Notes: generated by a model from the letters alone, not told the origin. DNA of 64,000 nucleotides from Ewingella americana (GCF_006438725.1 NZ_RCZD01000003.1:62001-126000), one strand, 5' to 3'. Shown: positions 9,001 through 18,691, numbered from the stretch's first letter. Numbers and translations: made by a program.

Positions 9001-12000
9001 AGCATCACCTGGCTGTGTGACCAGGCCATCTCAAACACGCGGTCGGCGATATTGTGGTCGCGGTATTTTTCCATCATCGCCAGACTGAGGTGTCGCTCTT
9101 CGGTGATGCCGTACACCATGTCGATAATCAGCGGAATACCGGGTTTGAGCACCACGCGCTGGCGGATGGCGATGATCGGGTCGAGCACCGGCCCGGCGCT
9201 GTTACCCAGCGGGCCGGCGGTTTTCAGCGCCTGCGGATCGGCTGCGGTCTGGCCGCGGCCGATAAAGGCGGCACGGTCGGTCTCAAATGAGGTCTCGCGG
9301 TCGGTCGGGCCGTGGATCGCCATCATATGGAACAGCCACGGGCAGGCTTCGTTCTCTTCACGCGGACGGCGATGGCAGAGGATCCCTTCGCGATCGGCCA
9401 CCAGTTCGGTCTGAATAAACAGGTTGCTGAAAGCCGGATGCGTCAGGTCGTTAGCGGCAGGCGCCAGTACCACTTCGGCATAGGTGGTGATTTCAATGGT
9501 ACGCGGCTGGCGGCCACGGTGGGTCAGAGTCATGCGCCGCAGTTCGACATCATCTTCCGGCGATACCACGATTTTGGTATGAATGGTCAGTGTGCCTTCG
9601 GTGCGTTTGAACTCGACGCCTGCGTCGGTAAACACCGCCAGGTACTGGTTGGCTTTTTTGCCGACCGGCTGCCAGGCGTTGCTCCACATCTCGCCGGACT
9701 GCGGGTCGCTGATGTAACAGAAGGTGCCACGGTTATCGCGGGTGACATCCTCACGCCAGCGGGTCAGCGCCAGGTTGCGCCAGATACTGTAGCCGCCACC
9801 CGCCTGCGTCAGCATCAGGTGATATTGCGTGTTGGAAAGCAACTGAACTTCCGGGATCGGGCTGTCGACGTTGTTGAACTGGCGGATATCAAAGTTGGTG
9901 GCTTTGAAGGAGCCTTCGACCGATTCAAACTGACGGCGCGGGCTGTAAAGTTCCACGGCGTCCGGCACCCGTTCCTGCAACAGCAGGCGGGCGGACTGGA
10001 ATGAAGGATTGGCGGCGAAGCGGTCGACCATCGGTGCATCAAGCAGCAGATGGGAGAGTGCCAGCAAGCCCATGCCCTGATGGTGTGCCATATAAGAGCG
10101 GACAATCACGTAAGTCTGGCCGCGATTGAGCCGCGACGGCGAGTGATCCAGTGCTTCGTAGAAACCGTACTGGCCGCGTGCGCCCATGTTTTCCAGTTCA
10201 ACCAGGTTGTCGCAGGCTTTTTGTGGTGCCACCACCAGCGCCATCAGCGTGGCGTAAGGGGCAATCACCATGTCCTCACCCAGACCACGCTTGAGGCCCA
10301 GCCCCGGTACGCCGAAGGCGTGGTACTGATAGTTGTGGTTAGGGTCGAACGAGGCGTAGGCCGATTCAGAAACCCCCCAGGGTACGCCGTGCTCGCTGCC
10401 CCATTCAATTTGCCGGTTGACCGCCGCTTTGCACATCTGCACCAGCAGGGTGTCGGGGTAGCCCGGCATCACCAGTTGCGGCATCAGGTACTCAAACATC
10501 GAGCCGCTCCATGACATCAGCGACGGTTGCTTGTTGATCACCGTAAACAGGCGTCCCAGTGCAAACCAGCTTTTCTGCGGGAGTTGGTTGGTGGCGATGG
10601 TGAGGTAGTTGGTCAGGCGGATCTCAGAGGGAAGCAGATCATAGTGGCCGCTGTCGAGGCGGCCGATATCGCAGTTATAGCCGACACTCAGCAGGTTGGT
10701 GGTGTTGTTATAGAGGAATTTGAAGTCCATCTGCGCATGATCATGAAGCCGTTGTTCCAGCTCGCTAATCAGCACCAGACGTTTACGTGCCAGCGTCACC
10801 GTCAGGGCCGTTTTCGCCCGGTTCAGCCCCGGCACTTTACCTTCCAACCTTGAAAGCCACACCAGCGACGGCAGCACTTTTCCGGTCGGTTTCTGCTGCA
10901 TCCAACCAAACAGCAACGCCCACTCTTGACAGAATTCGCTCAGTTGCTGTTGCAGCGCAGTTAACCAGCGGTGGTCTCCGGTGACCTCATGCAACAGGGT
11001 TGAGGTGAGTGTTAGCATGGCATTCAGTTCGCCAAACACCTGATGTAATGGCAGGGAACCCGCATTCACCCAGTGCTGGCGCAGCGGTTTGAGGATCTCG
11101 CGTTTGGCGGTGCCTGCGCCACTTTCTACCAGATATAAGGTGTCTTCCAGACCGGCGAGCACGTTAGCGATATTCATGGCCGGCTGGTCGCGCATGCCGG
11201 TAAATCCGGTGCTTAGGGTGAGCAGATGTCCCGCCAGGTTGCCGCTGTCAACGCTGGAAACATAGCGCGGGTTCAGTGGAGCCAGCGAGCGGGTGTCATA
11301 CCAGTTATAGAGATGGCCGCGGAAATGCTCGAGTTTGTCGAGGGTATCGAGCGTTTGCGTGGTACGCAGCAGCAGTTCGCCCTGAGTGATATAACCGAAG
11401 TCATGCGCGGTCATGTTTGCCAGCAGCGACAGGCCGATGTTGGTCGGCGAAGTGCGGTGAGCAATCACCGGTTCGGGCACTTCCTGATAGTTATCCGGCG
11501 GCAGCCAGTTCTCCTGCTGGTTCACGAAGGTGGCGAAGAACGACCAGGTTTCACGGCCGGTCTGGCGCAGGAAACGGCGCTGCCTGAGGTTAATATTACT
11601 CTTCGGCCGCACCGGTTTTTTACTCAGCCAGCTCAGCAGACGCGGTGCCAAAAACCACAATACACCGAGCGGCACGGCGAGAGTCATCAGCAGCGGGTTG
11701 AAGTGCATGGTGAGTAAAATCAGCGCCACGCCCGCGACCGGGTTTATCCACATCGCGCGGTAGAAGTTCTCCGGCGCCAGTGAGAAGCGGAATTTACTGG
11801 CATCAAAACTGGTCCACTCCTGCAAATGTTTGTGGCTGACCACCAGCCGCCACAGCGTGACGAAAATGGCTTTGAGGGTGTACCAGCTCTCATGCGGCAG
11901 GGTGGCCAGATGTAACACAAGGTTGGACAGGCGGCTGAGCGTGCCGGAAATCACGCAGCGGATATGCTGAATCAGCGGGCGGCGTGGCCCTTTGTTGAGC

Positions 12001-14600
12001 AAGTCCAATACCAGCGCGATAGCGGTCGGCAACAACATCAGCGTGGCGATAAAAGCCACCCAGTAGCCTGGGTTTGGCACCAGCGACAGGGCGGCGAAAA
12101 TCATCACCAGTAGCGCGGGCGCGACTAAACTGCGGCGCAGGTTATCCAGCAGTTTCCAGCGCGATAAGGTACTGAGCGGGTTAGCGGCGCGCTGGCCATC
12201 GGCTTGCCGCACGCGCAGGCGCAGCCAGTTGAGCAACTGCCAGTCACCCCGGATCCAGCGCGAACGCCGCGACACATCCACCAGATAGTTGGCTGGATAT
12301 TGCTCGTACAACACCACATCGCTGAGCATACCGGAGCGTGCATAGCAGCCTTCCAGCAGGTCGTGGCTGAGCACCAAATTCTCCGGGCAGGTGTTGGCGG
12401 TGGCTTGAATAAACATGTCGACGTCGTAAATGCCTTTGCCGACGAAAGAGCCTTCGCCGAACAGATCCTGGTAGATATCGGACGACATCGATGAATAGGG
12501 ATCATTACCCGGAATACTGCTGCTCATCGCCGCATAACGGCCCTGACCATAGCGCGGGATCTCCTCGGCCAAACGCGGTTGCAAAATGGCATACCCCTGC
12601 ACCACGCGCCGCAGTTGCGGGTCGTAGAGCGGGTGGTTAAGCGGATGGGCCATGGCGGAGATCAACTGATGCGCGGTGGCGCGCGGCAACACGGTATCGC
12701 TGTCGAGGGTGATGACATATTTGACCGCACTGAGCTGGCTTTGGGTGGCACCCACCACGGTGGTGAACTGCTGCGCTGCGCCACGCAGCCAGTGGTTCAG
12801 CGCGCTAAGTTTGCCGCGTTTACGCTCGTAGCCCATCCATACGCCCTGTGCGGCATTGAACTGGCTTTCGCGGTGCAACAGGGTAAACAGGCGTCCGCCG
12901 CCGTCTGGATATTTGCGGTTGAGCTGGCTGATTTGCACGCTGGCATACTCCAGCAGCAGATCATCGCTGGGGCGAAACTGGGTGCTGCTGTCGTAAAAGT
13001 CAGCCACCAGTGCGAAATAGAGATGCGCACGGGCGTTACCGAGATAACAGACTTCAAGGCTGTTGAGCAGCGTATCAATGCCTTTGCGGCTGCCGAGCAG
13101 GCAGGGGACCGCCACCAGTGTGCTGAACGCTTCGGGGATCTCTTCGGAGAAATCCAGCCGGGGCAGCGGATGCGGCGTGCGGGTGCGGGTCGTGACCTCA
13201 CTCAGCAGGCTCATGACGAACTGGCTACATACGATGACCACCGGGATCGCCAGCAGCCACAATACCCAGTTCATTCCCTGGGTATGCGTGCGGAACAACA
13301 GATCGGCGGTCATGGCAGTGATGAGCAGGCTCAGGCTGCCCAGCCAGGAGAGCAGCGGGGTTTTGTTCAGCTGATAGCGGAAGCTGCTGAGCGGCGAGAA
13401 GTGGACCCTGAGGTGTTTTTCCAGCGCGTCGCGGCCTTTATCCACCAGAAAATAGCCGACATGCTGCATCCGGCTGCCTGGCGGTGCCTGTTCGGTCAAT
13501 ACAATGACCTGGCGGGCAATACCGGCTTCGTCATAGGGGCAGTGCCGCGCCAGCATTTCGATCACGTGGCGGTAGTTATCGCGGGTATCAAAATGCATGG
13601 TCGGGTAAATGCCCGACGGATCCTGATGCAAAATGGTTTCGACCAGACTCATGCTTTCGGCAAAGTCGGCCCAATTCATCTCATTGAGCTGGCGCAGGCC
13701 GGTGATGCTGTTGCTGACCGACAGCTGGCTGACCGCCAGATGCTGGTTAAATCGGGCGATCAGTTCAGCGGTCGTCAGGCCCGCTTCCGCCAGCCGTTGT
13801 TCAATCCAGGTCAACGGCAGGGCCAGCATTGAGCCATGGCCCTGCAGGCGGCGTACCAGTTCGGCCACAAAGGCGCTGGTACGCGGTGGGTTGGTGCGCG
13901 CCATATCGGCGATAACAATGATCAGCCGTGCCGGGTCATTCTCGGCCGCATCCTGCATTTTGGTCACCCAGCGATCGGCCAAATTGCGTTCCTGCTGGGC
14001 CTTGGCAACGTCAATACTGACGCGGCGCAGATTTTCGATCAACGCCAGGCGCAACATGCCGGGCAGTGCCCACAGTTCGCCGAGTTTTAGCGGTGTGACT
14101 TTCTGGTAAGCGGCGACGAAACGCGTCAGGGTGTCGGCATCCCAACGGCCATCGCTGTGGGCGATGGCTTCAGTGGCGATATCATAAATACGCGGGCAGT
14201 GGTGCGGCGCGGCCAGCGCAGGCAGACCTTTACCGAAGTTTTTCGGCAACAGCTGACGCACCAGACGGATCTGTTCTTCAATCAGATAAAAGTTATCGAG
14301 CAGCCATTCCCCCGCGGGCGCGATACTGTTCTTCTCGCCCGAGCTGAGAATAAGGCAGTTACGGGTCAGCAGAGTTTCATTGGCTGCCAGCCGCTTTAAC
14401 AGGTAGTAGGGCGCTTTTTTACTCGACAATTTATGGGATTGCGCCAGCTTTTCGCCATAACGTTCCATCTGGTCGGCAGAGAAAAGTTCTGCTGCAATGG
14501 GGGTGTTTTCCTGACTCTCCCTCACCGTGCGCGGTGTGACTCCCGGCGACACGGGGGGATCTCTTCGATTCTTTAACCAGACAATGAAAGGGTTTTTCAC
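6021..14600 (-). CDS. ndvB: cyclic beta-1,2-glucan synthase
   Basis: A 2859-residue protein, within the usual size of NdvB/Cgs (about 2830-2870). The N-terminal part is followed by two membrane segments (about 415-465) and a cytosolic GT84 glycosyltransferase domain. That domain has the metal-binding DSD (about 632, ITLDSDTVLP) and the RxxRW-type motif RRSRWIRGDWQ (about 780). Four more hydrophobic segments (about 825-980) follow, then long GH94-like sugar-binding regions and a C-terminal phosphorylase-like domain with GAGDWNDGMNN (about 2540). The family makes a UDP-glucose-primed linear beta-1,2-glucan, controls its length by phosphorolysis, and cyclises it into a periplasmic osmoregulatory and host-interaction glucan. 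The start is GTG 14600, 8 nt after AGGA. It stands alone; no separate exporter gene is next to it. Confidence 0.95.
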   Translation of the reverse strand: MKNPFIVWLKNRRDPPVSPGVTPRTVRESQENTPIAAELFSADQMERYGEKLAQSHKLSSKKAPYYLLKRLAANETLLTRNCLILSSGEKNSIAPAGEWLLDNFYLIEEQIRLVRQLLPKNFGKGLPALAAPHHCPRIYDIATEAIAHSDGRWDADTLTRFVAAYQKVTPLKLGELWALPGMLRLALIENLRRVSIDVAKAQQERNLADRWVTKMQDAAENDPARLIIVIADMARTNPPRTSAFVAELVRRLQGHGSMLALPLTWIEQRLAEAGLTTAELIARFNQHLAVSQLSVSNSITGLRQLNEMNWADFAESMSLVETILHQDPSGIYPTMHFDTRDNYRHVIEMLARHCPYDEAGIARQVIVLTEQAPPGSRMQHVGYFLVDKGRDALEKHLRVHFSPLSSFRYQLNKTPLLSWLGSLSLLITAMTADLLFRTHTQGMNWVLWLLAIPVVIVCSQFVMSLLSEVTTRTRTPHPLPRLDFSEEIPEAFSTLVAVPCLLGSRKGIDTLLNSLEVCYLGNARAHLYFALVADFYDSSTQFRPSDDLLLEYASVQISQLNRKYPDGGGRLFTLLHRESQFNAAQGVWMGYERKRGKLSALNHWLRGAAQQFTTVVGATQSQLSAVKYVITLDSDTVLPRATAHQLISAMAHPLNHPLYDPQLRRVVQGYAILQPRLAEEIPRYGQGRYAAMSSSIPGNDPYSSMSSDIYQDLFGEGSFVGKGIYDVDMFIQATANTCPENLVLSHDLLEGCYARSGMLSDVVLYEQYPANYLVDVSRRSRWIRGDWQLLNWLRLRVRQADGQRAANPLSTLSRWKLLDNLRRSLVAPALLVMIFAALSLVPNPGYWVAFIATLMLLPTAIALVLDLLNKGPRRPLIQHIRCVISGTLSRLSNLVLHLATLPHESWYTLKAIFVTLWRLVVSHKHLQEWTSFDASKFRFSLAPENFYRAMWINPVAGVALILLTMHFNPLLMTLAVPLGVLWFLAPRLLSWLSKKPVRPKSNINLRQRRFLRQTGRETWSFFATFVNQQENWLPPDNYQEVPEPVIAHRTSPTNIGLSLLANMTAHDFGYITQGELLLRTTQTLDTLDKLEHFRGHLYNWYDTRSLAPLNPRYVSSVDSGNLAGHLLTLSTGFTGMRDQPAMNIANVLAGLEDTLYLVESGAGTAKREILKPLRQHWVNAGSLPLHQVFGELNAMLTLTSTLLHEVTGDHRWLTALQQQLSEFCQEWALLFGWMQQKPTGKVLPSLVWLSRLEGKVPGLNRAKTALTVTLARKRLVLISELEQRLHDHAQMDFKFLYNNTTNLLSVGYNCDIGRLDSGHYDLLPSEIRLTNYLTIATNQLPQKSWFALGRLFTVINKQPSLMSWSGSMFEYLMPQLVMPGYPDTLLVQMCKAAVNRQIEWGSEHGVPWGVSESAYASFDPNHNYQYHAFGVPGLGLKRGLGEDMVIAPYATLMALVVAPQKACDNLVELENMGARGQYGFYEALDHSPSRLNRGQTYVIVRSYMAHHQGMGLLALSHLLLDAPMVDRFAANPSFQSARLLLQERVPDAVELYSPRRQFESVEGSFKATNFDIRQFNNVDSPIPEVQLLSNTQYHLMLTQAGGGYSIWRNLALTRWREDVTRDNRGTFCYISDPQSGEMWSNAWQPVGKKANQYLAVFTDAGVEFKRTEGTLTIHTKIVVSPEDDVELRRMTLTHRGRQPRTIEITTYAEVVLAPAANDLTHPAFSNLFIQTELVADREGILCHRRPREENEACPWLFHMMAIHGPTDRETSFETDRAAFIGRGQTAADPQALKTAGPLGNSAGPVLDPIIAIRQRVVLKPGIPLIIDMVYGITEERHLSLAMMEKYRDHNIADRVFEMAWSHSQVMLRQINANEDDANLFNRLASAVLFPSAELRADAKTLGHNRRGQSGLWGYALSGDLPIVLLSITSNENMLMVTSLIQAHTYWRLKGLSVDLVILSNDQGGYQQELHNEIMSRVAAGAESSMMDKPGGIFVRKAEHMTWEDRTLLMSVASILVDDRHGSLLEQVNQKLQTTRNNRPALVPLSGQVENRAAPRVFDTSQLAFFNGLGGFSPDGREYQILLKEGKNTPAPWSNVIANANFGTVISESGQAYTWFENAHEYRLTPWENDPVSDSSGEAFYLRDEESGEVWSPTPLPVRGKGDYLTRHGFGYSIFEHRQSGIDSELTVLVAEHAPVKLFILTLSNASGRPRKLSATGYVEWIMADLRAKSAMHIVTRPGPADRGCSVLATNHYGSNGSERTGFFAVTGVHCSVSGDRREFIGRNGSAASPAGMQQQRLSDKTGAALDPCGAVQSATTIIDGDQRTFVFALGVGQNAQEAEQLIGQFLNEGTARSELDNIHRHWHQVLDKIQITTPEPAVNLLANGWLIYQTLACRIMARSGYYQSGGAFGFRDQLQDTLSLTHAAPERMREQILLCASRQFAEGDVQHWWHPPSGNGVRTRCSDDYLWLPLAICHYIDVTGDTEIAEQPVGYIEARLLAPEEESFYEQPTLSGLNESLFEHGVRAIKHGLNFGKNGLPLMGAGDWNDGMNNVGIKGQGESVWLGFFLYNVLQRFAALAERLERADIAQLCHQQAATLKKNLHDNAWDGEWYLRGYFDSGETLGSHLNNECQIDAIAQSWSVISGAGDPERSQQAMKELDARLVDDKTGLIKLLTPPFNGDGPNPGYIRGYLPGVRENGGQYTHGAIWAVMAFAEMGDIERAWQLMRLINPINHSLTRDAVEQYKVEPYVITADIYTVDPHNGRGGWSWYTGSAGWTYRLITESLLGIKRHGGFISINTRLPADWPQVTLTYQQGSSQYQITVKRGEGDYQVTMDEQPLTDGMIPLTDDGENHVVEVWLAG

Positions 14601-14758
14601 GCGAACATTCCTTATGCGTACGCAAAAGGACAGGTATCGGTAGACTGAATGTATACGTACGCTGAGTGAGTGAAGAACGAGCGGGGAAGCTTCACGGATG
14701 GACGGTAAGGCGATAACCGGTTGTATTAAGCGTAGCAGTGAATGCCCGAAGGCACGGG

Positions 14759-14953
14759 TTATATTGAAGAATTACCCTCTGGCGCAGGCGCAGGTTTACT
14801 TTTCGTCACCCGTCGAGCGAGATCGGGATCACCCGCGACAAACTCGAGCGTTGGCGAGTAGTAGTAAGGCAGCCATCCGCCGTAGTTATCCTCCCATTCC
14901 CAGTGAACGGGGCAAGGCCATAGTAAGTCTTCATGCATGATGAAGTAGGTCCA
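14759..14953 (-). CDS. small hypothetical protein
   Basis: A frame of up to 87 codons is open from 15022. An internal ATG near 14950 (MHEDLLWPCPVHWEWEDN) gives a compact product rich in Trp, Tyr and Pro (GGWLPYYYSPTLEF) that ends in a polar tail. The composition looks protein-like, but I recognise no family and see no good ribosome site. It could be the remains of a longer gene. It lies divergent from nothing obvious and just upstream of the cgs promoter region. Confidence 0.3.
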   Translation of the reverse strand, partial: WTYFIMHEDLLWPCPVHWEWEDNYGGWLPYYYSPTLEFVAGDPDLARRVTKSKPAPAPEGNSSI

Positions 14954-15022
14954 TCGGCCGTGTGGACGGCGTGGTTTAGCAGTGTTTATTGATTTGATGA
15001 TGAGAATCCCGCAGTGGCGCAA

Positions 15023-15462
15023 GACATATTTTGACCTGCATGGGCTCAGGATTCAAGCCTGAACCGCATTACGGGCCATTTAAACTGGCTATTATTGTCA
15101 TGAGTCATGCCTTAGCGCTTATTTTGCACGCTTAGGACCCTTCCTACACGCAGTTAGGACGGGCCTGTCTGTTCATCGGGAACGATTCCCGGCAAAATTC
15201 CCGGCCATAACGTGCTGACCTTCTGCTTTTCTGCGACGGAAGAACACCTGACGTCCCTTTTTTTCGGACTCTGGACGGTCTGGAGGTGATGGGTCGTTTA
15301 CGCCTGCTTGATTTGCCGGTCAACGTGCTGGCGCTGACTTCTCAGTCTGCGGCGACTTGCTTTCCCTCTCCGCATTCGAAAGCCTGAGGGAGTAAGCTGC
15401 CGGGGAAACTGCTATCTTTAGCGGATTAACGTTAACGGCCAGCCTGAGAAAGGGGCGATACA
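15023..15462. other. 440-nt region with possible gene remnants and the AraC promoter
   Basis: No intact gene. A short plus-strand frame near 15279-15365 reads LDGLEVMGRLRLLDLPVNVLAL, vaguely like part of a response-regulator receiver, and then stops. The last about 80 nt must contain the promoter of the AraC-type gene. Confidence 0.35.
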
Positions 15463-16293
15463 GTGCAGGGTGTACCAGAGTTTTTTCCCTTTGATAAGGA
15501 TTGTGCGCAGTTTAAAACCTTGCCGCATCTGCCCGGCGTTGAGCTGTACCACGCCCATATTGACCGTTACGCCTTTGAGCCGCATTCGCACGATGCGTTC
15601 GGCATCGGTACCATTGACCACGGCGCTGAGCGTTTTCGCTATCGCGGTAGCCAGCATTTGGCGTCAACCGGTTCGCTGGTCATGATGAACCCGGACGAGA
15701 TCCACACCGGCCAGTCTGAGAGCGAAGGCGGCTGGTTCTACCGCATGATCTACATTGAGCCGCAGGTGTTTGAGACGCTCACTGGCGAAAGCGGACGCTG
15801 GTTTACCGAGGTCGTCAAATCGAACCCACAGGCCGCCCGCCAACTTTCCCAACTGCTTTGTGCACTGTGGCACACACAGGATCCTCTGGCACTTGATGGT
15901 TTGATGCTTTCGCTGACCGGACTGCTTCGTCCCCATTCACGGGTGGCGCGCAAAGCGGCTGACGAACCGGCCCACCGTTTTGACGTGGTGAAAAGCTACC
16001 TGCGCGATAACTACACCCGCACTATCCAGCTCGATGAACTGGCCGCGCTGGTCTCTCTCAGCCCTTACCACTTTCTGCGCACGTTTAAATCCCAGTTGCA
16101 CGTCACCCCGCATCAGATGCTGATGGCGATTCGCCTCAATGAAGCCAAGCGTATGCTTAGTCTGGGGATGCCCGCGGCACAGGTGGCACAGAGCGCCGGT
16201 CTGACCGACCAGGCGCATCTGACCCGCGCGTTTTCACACCGCTATGGGGTGACGCCGGTGCGCTATCAAAAACAGGTCCATCCGGCCAGATAA
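15463..16293 (+). CDS. AraC-family transcriptional regulator
   Basis: 276 residues. The N-terminal cupin sensor (about 15-110) has HSHDAFGIG and GSLVMMNPDEIHTG. The C-terminal double helix-turn-helix (about 175-270) has LDELAALVSLSPYHFLRTF and the conserved end HLTRAFSHRYGVTPVRYQ. The start is GTG 15463 behind AAGGGG. The downstream DMT exporter gene begins 93 nt later on the same strand. AraC/exporter pairs of this kind often respond to amino acids or related metabolites, so control of the exporter is a reasonable inference. The ligand is not known. Confidence 0.85.
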   Translation: MQGVPEFFPFDKDCAQFKTLPHLPGVELYHAHIDRYAFEPHSHDAFGIGTIDHGAERFRYRGSQHLASTGSLVMMNPDEIHTGQSESEGGWFYRMIYIEPQVFETLTGESGRWFTEVVKSNPQAARQLSQLLCALWHTQDPLALDGLMLSLTGLLRPHSRVARKAADEPAHRFDVVKSYLRDNYTRTIQLDELAALVSLSPYHFLRTFKSQLHVTPHQMLMAIRLNEAKRMLSLGMPAAQVAQSAGLTDQAHLTRAFSHRYGVTPVRYQKQVHPAR

Positions 16294-16386
16294 CCCGGCC
16301 GGTTCCGCAAAGAGCAATCTCATACAATACAGCGCCCCGTCGTTGGCTCTACTCTGCCGCCCTGTGCACAATTTCTGAGGTTAACG

Positions 16387-17352
16387 ATGTTTAAAGGCGT
16401 GCTGTTTGCCCTTGCCGCCGGGCTGATGTGGGGACTGATTTTTGTCGGGCCGGTGATGGTGCCGGAGTATCCGGCGACGCTGCTGTCGACCGGACGTTAT
16501 CTGGCATTCGGGCTAATAGCCCTGCCGCTGGCCTGGTATGACCGCCGACGCTTGCGTGAGCTGAGCTGTCAGGACTGGCTGGAGGCACTCAAGCTGACCG
16601 CCATCGGTAATCTGCTCTACTACCTGTGTCTGGCGAGTGCTATTCAGCGCACCGGTGCCCCGGTTTCTACCATGATCATCGGCACGCTGCCGGTGGTGAT
16701 CTCCCTGTGCGCCAATCTGTTTTATAGCCAGCATGACGGGCGGTTGTCGTGGCGCAAACTCACGCCTGCGCTGCTGCTGATTGCCTGCGGGTTGTTGCTG
16801 GTCAACGTGGCTGAACTGCACGGCAGCACGCAGCCGTTCGATGCATGGCGCTATGGCAGCGGCATTGGATTGGCGGTGATGGCCGTCGCCTGCTGGACCT
16901 GGTTTCCGCTGCGCAATGCGCACTGGCTGCGTCAGCACCCGGATAAAAAACCGATCACCTGGTCTACCGCACAGGGCGTGGTGACGCTGCCGCTGGCGCT
17001 GCTGGGTTATGGGTTGGCCTGCCTGCAATTGTCCTTGTCACACAGCGGTTTTGCGCTGCCGCTCGGCCCGCGTCCGTGGGTGTTTCTGTGGCTGATGCTG
17101 GCGCTTGGGGTATTTTGCTCGTGGATTGGCGCGCTGTGCTGGAACGAAGCCAGCCAGCGCCTGCCAACGGTGTTGGTCGGCCCGCTGATTGTCTTTGAGA
17201 TCCTCGCGGGGCTGGCCTACGCCTTTATGTTGCGTCAGACCTGGCCGCCGCTGATGACCCTCGGTGGCATCGTCTGTTTGATGGTCGGGGTGATCGTAGC
17301 GATGCGTATTAAGCCGCAAAAATCCCGGATCAGTAGGATCAGTAATAGCTAA
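16387..17352 (+). CDS. DMT/EamA-family exporter
   Basis: 321 residues with about ten hydrophobic segments in two repeats. The first repeat includes LAAGLMWGLIFVGP and APVSTMIIGTLPVVISL; the second includes WTWFPLRN and PTVLVGPLIVFEILAGLAYAF. These are usual for drug/metabolite transporters of the inner membrane that export amino acids or similar small molecules. The start ATG 16387 has a TGAGG site. It follows the AraC-type gene on the same strand, which is probably its regulator. The substrate cannot be told from sequence. Confidence 0.85.
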   Translation: MFKGVLFALAAGLMWGLIFVGPVMVPEYPATLLSTGRYLAFGLIALPLAWYDRRRLRELSCQDWLEALKLTAIGNLLYYLCLASAIQRTGAPVSTMIIGTLPVVISLCANLFYSQHDGRLSWRKLTPALLLIACGLLLVNVAELHGSTQPFDAWRYGSGIGLAVMAVACWTWFPLRNAHWLRQHPDKKPITWSTAQGVVTLPLALLGYGLACLQLSLSHSGFALPLGPRPWVFLWLMLALGVFCSWIGALCWNEASQRLPTVLVGPLIVFEILAGLAYAFMLRQTWPPLMTLGGIVCLMVGVIVAMRIKPQKSRISRISNS

Positions 17353-17443
17353 CGGTGAACACGGCCTTGCGGTTGGTCAGCCATGGACTGACTGACCGGA
17401 AAGCGCAAAACCTGTGGGGTCATAAAATGGGGAGACTTACAGA

Positions 17444-18691
17444 TCACCCCAGATATTCAATGATCGACAAACCACCGTTGTAGTCGGTGCTGTAAATAAT
17501 ACCCTGAGCATCAACAAATACGTCGCAGGACTGAATGACCTGAGGGCGCCCGGGGCGTTTATCCATCATGATTTCTGGCGCAGCGGGAACCAGTGCACCG
17601 GTCTCTTTTGGCTGATAGGGATTGCTGATGTCATAGGCACGAACACCGGCATTCTGGTAGGTGGCGAAAATCAGCGTGGAGCTGATAAAGCTGCCGGGGC
17701 GGTTTTCATGCAGGTTGTGCGGGCCAAAGTGCGCGCCTTTTTTGACGTAATCGGCGTCGTCCGGCTGCGGGAAGGTGCTGATGCTGACCGGGTTAGCCGG
17801 TTCACGGATATCAAACAGCCAGATAAATTTCTCGCCATCCTCCTGGTTGTCCAGCACCGCTTCGTCGAGCACCACCAGCAGGTCGCGGTCGGGCAGCGGC
17901 AGCGCGGTATGGGTGCCGCCGCCAAACGGCGGGCTCCAGTTGCGGTGCGAAATCAGGCTTGGCTGGCTGCGATCGCTGACGTCCAGCAGCGTCAGGCCGC
18001 CGTCGCGCCAGCTGGCGTAGGCCGTGTCGCCGCTGATAATCGCGTGGTGCAGTGCGTAGCGTTTGCCCTCCGGCCAGTCCGATTTTTCCCCTTCAGCAGT
18101 GTTCATGCCCGGCAACCACCAGCGGCCAGCCACTTCCGGCTTGCGCGGATCGGCTAAATCGATGGTCAGAAAAATGTAGTCGCTGTAGCCGTCGAGCAGG
18201 GCCGAGACGTAAGCCCAGCGCCCGCCGACGTACCAAATACGGTGAATGCCGATGCCGTTAAGCGGCAGGAAACTGATTTCGCGCGGCTGGTCGGGTGTCG
18301 AGATATCAAAAATTCGCAGACCCGCACTCCAGCCGCGATCCTGCACGTCCTGAACGGTCTCACTGACCGAACGGGTGTAATAAACTTTCTCATCGGCAAA
18401 GCGCGTATCGGCAAACAGGTCGCGGGCGTTGATCACCAGCAGTAAATCGTCATGCGCCTGCAAATGCACATTCCAGGTACCTGGCGGTGCTGCGACGTAA
18501 CCTGCGGCACGCGGATTTTTGGCATCGCGCACATCCACAATGGAAAAACCCTGCGACACCATATGGCCGATGTACGCAAAGCCGCGGTGAACCATCACCT
18601 GCACGCCATCGGGCCTGCCGCCCTGATCGCTGTGGCCAATAAGACGCATGTTATGACTGTGATCGGGAGTAGGAAGTGCCGGGGAAGCCAT
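17444..18691 (-). CDS. LVIVD-repeat beta-propeller protein
   Basis: 415 residues without signal peptide. Several repeats of the form '...hhDhsdPxxPxxxx' recur, for example FSIVDVRDAKNPRAAGYV, LRIFDISTPDQPREIS, LTLLDVSDRSQPSLIS, WLFDIREPANPVSIS and VRAYDISNPYQPKETG. These are LVIVD repeats that fold into a beta-propeller. His-rich loops (HNLHENRPG, HHAIISGD) could bind a metal. Molecular function in this family is not established. It is divergent from the ybdH-like gene (177 nt between starts), so the two may share a control region. Confidence 0.8.
   Translation of the reverse strand: MASPALPTPDHSHNMRLIGHSDQGGRPDGVQVMVHRGFAYIGHMVSQGFSIVDVRDAKNPRAAGYVAAPPGTWNVHLQAHDDLLLVINARDLFADTRFADEKVYYTRSVSETVQDVQDRGWSAGLRIFDISTPDQPREISFLPLNGIGIHRIWYVGGRWAYVSALLDGYSDYIFLTIDLADPRKPEVAGRWWLPGMNTAEGEKSDWPEGKRYALHHAIISGDTAYASWRDGGLTLLDVSDRSQPSLISHRNWSPPFGGGTHTALPLPDRDLLVVLDEAVLDNQEDGEKFIWLFDIREPANPVSISTFPQPDDADYVKKGAHFGPHNLHENRPGSFISSTLIFATYQNAGVRAYDISNPYQPKETGALVPAAPEIMMDKRPGRPQVIQSCDVFVDAQGIIYSTDYNGGLSIIEYLG

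Noticed and set aside
12579..13832. Long plus-strand frame (417 codons) opposite the glucan synthase gene, and many similar shorter ones
   Set aside because: It lies antisense to well-supported coding sequence in a GC-rich gene, has no ribosome site and reads as low-complexity His/Gln/Arg-rich protein.
15279..15365. Short frame reading LDGLEVMGRLRLLDLPVNVLAL, like part of a receiver domain
   Set aside because: Only about 25 residues, no acidic pocket or other receiver blocks around it; similarity may be chance.
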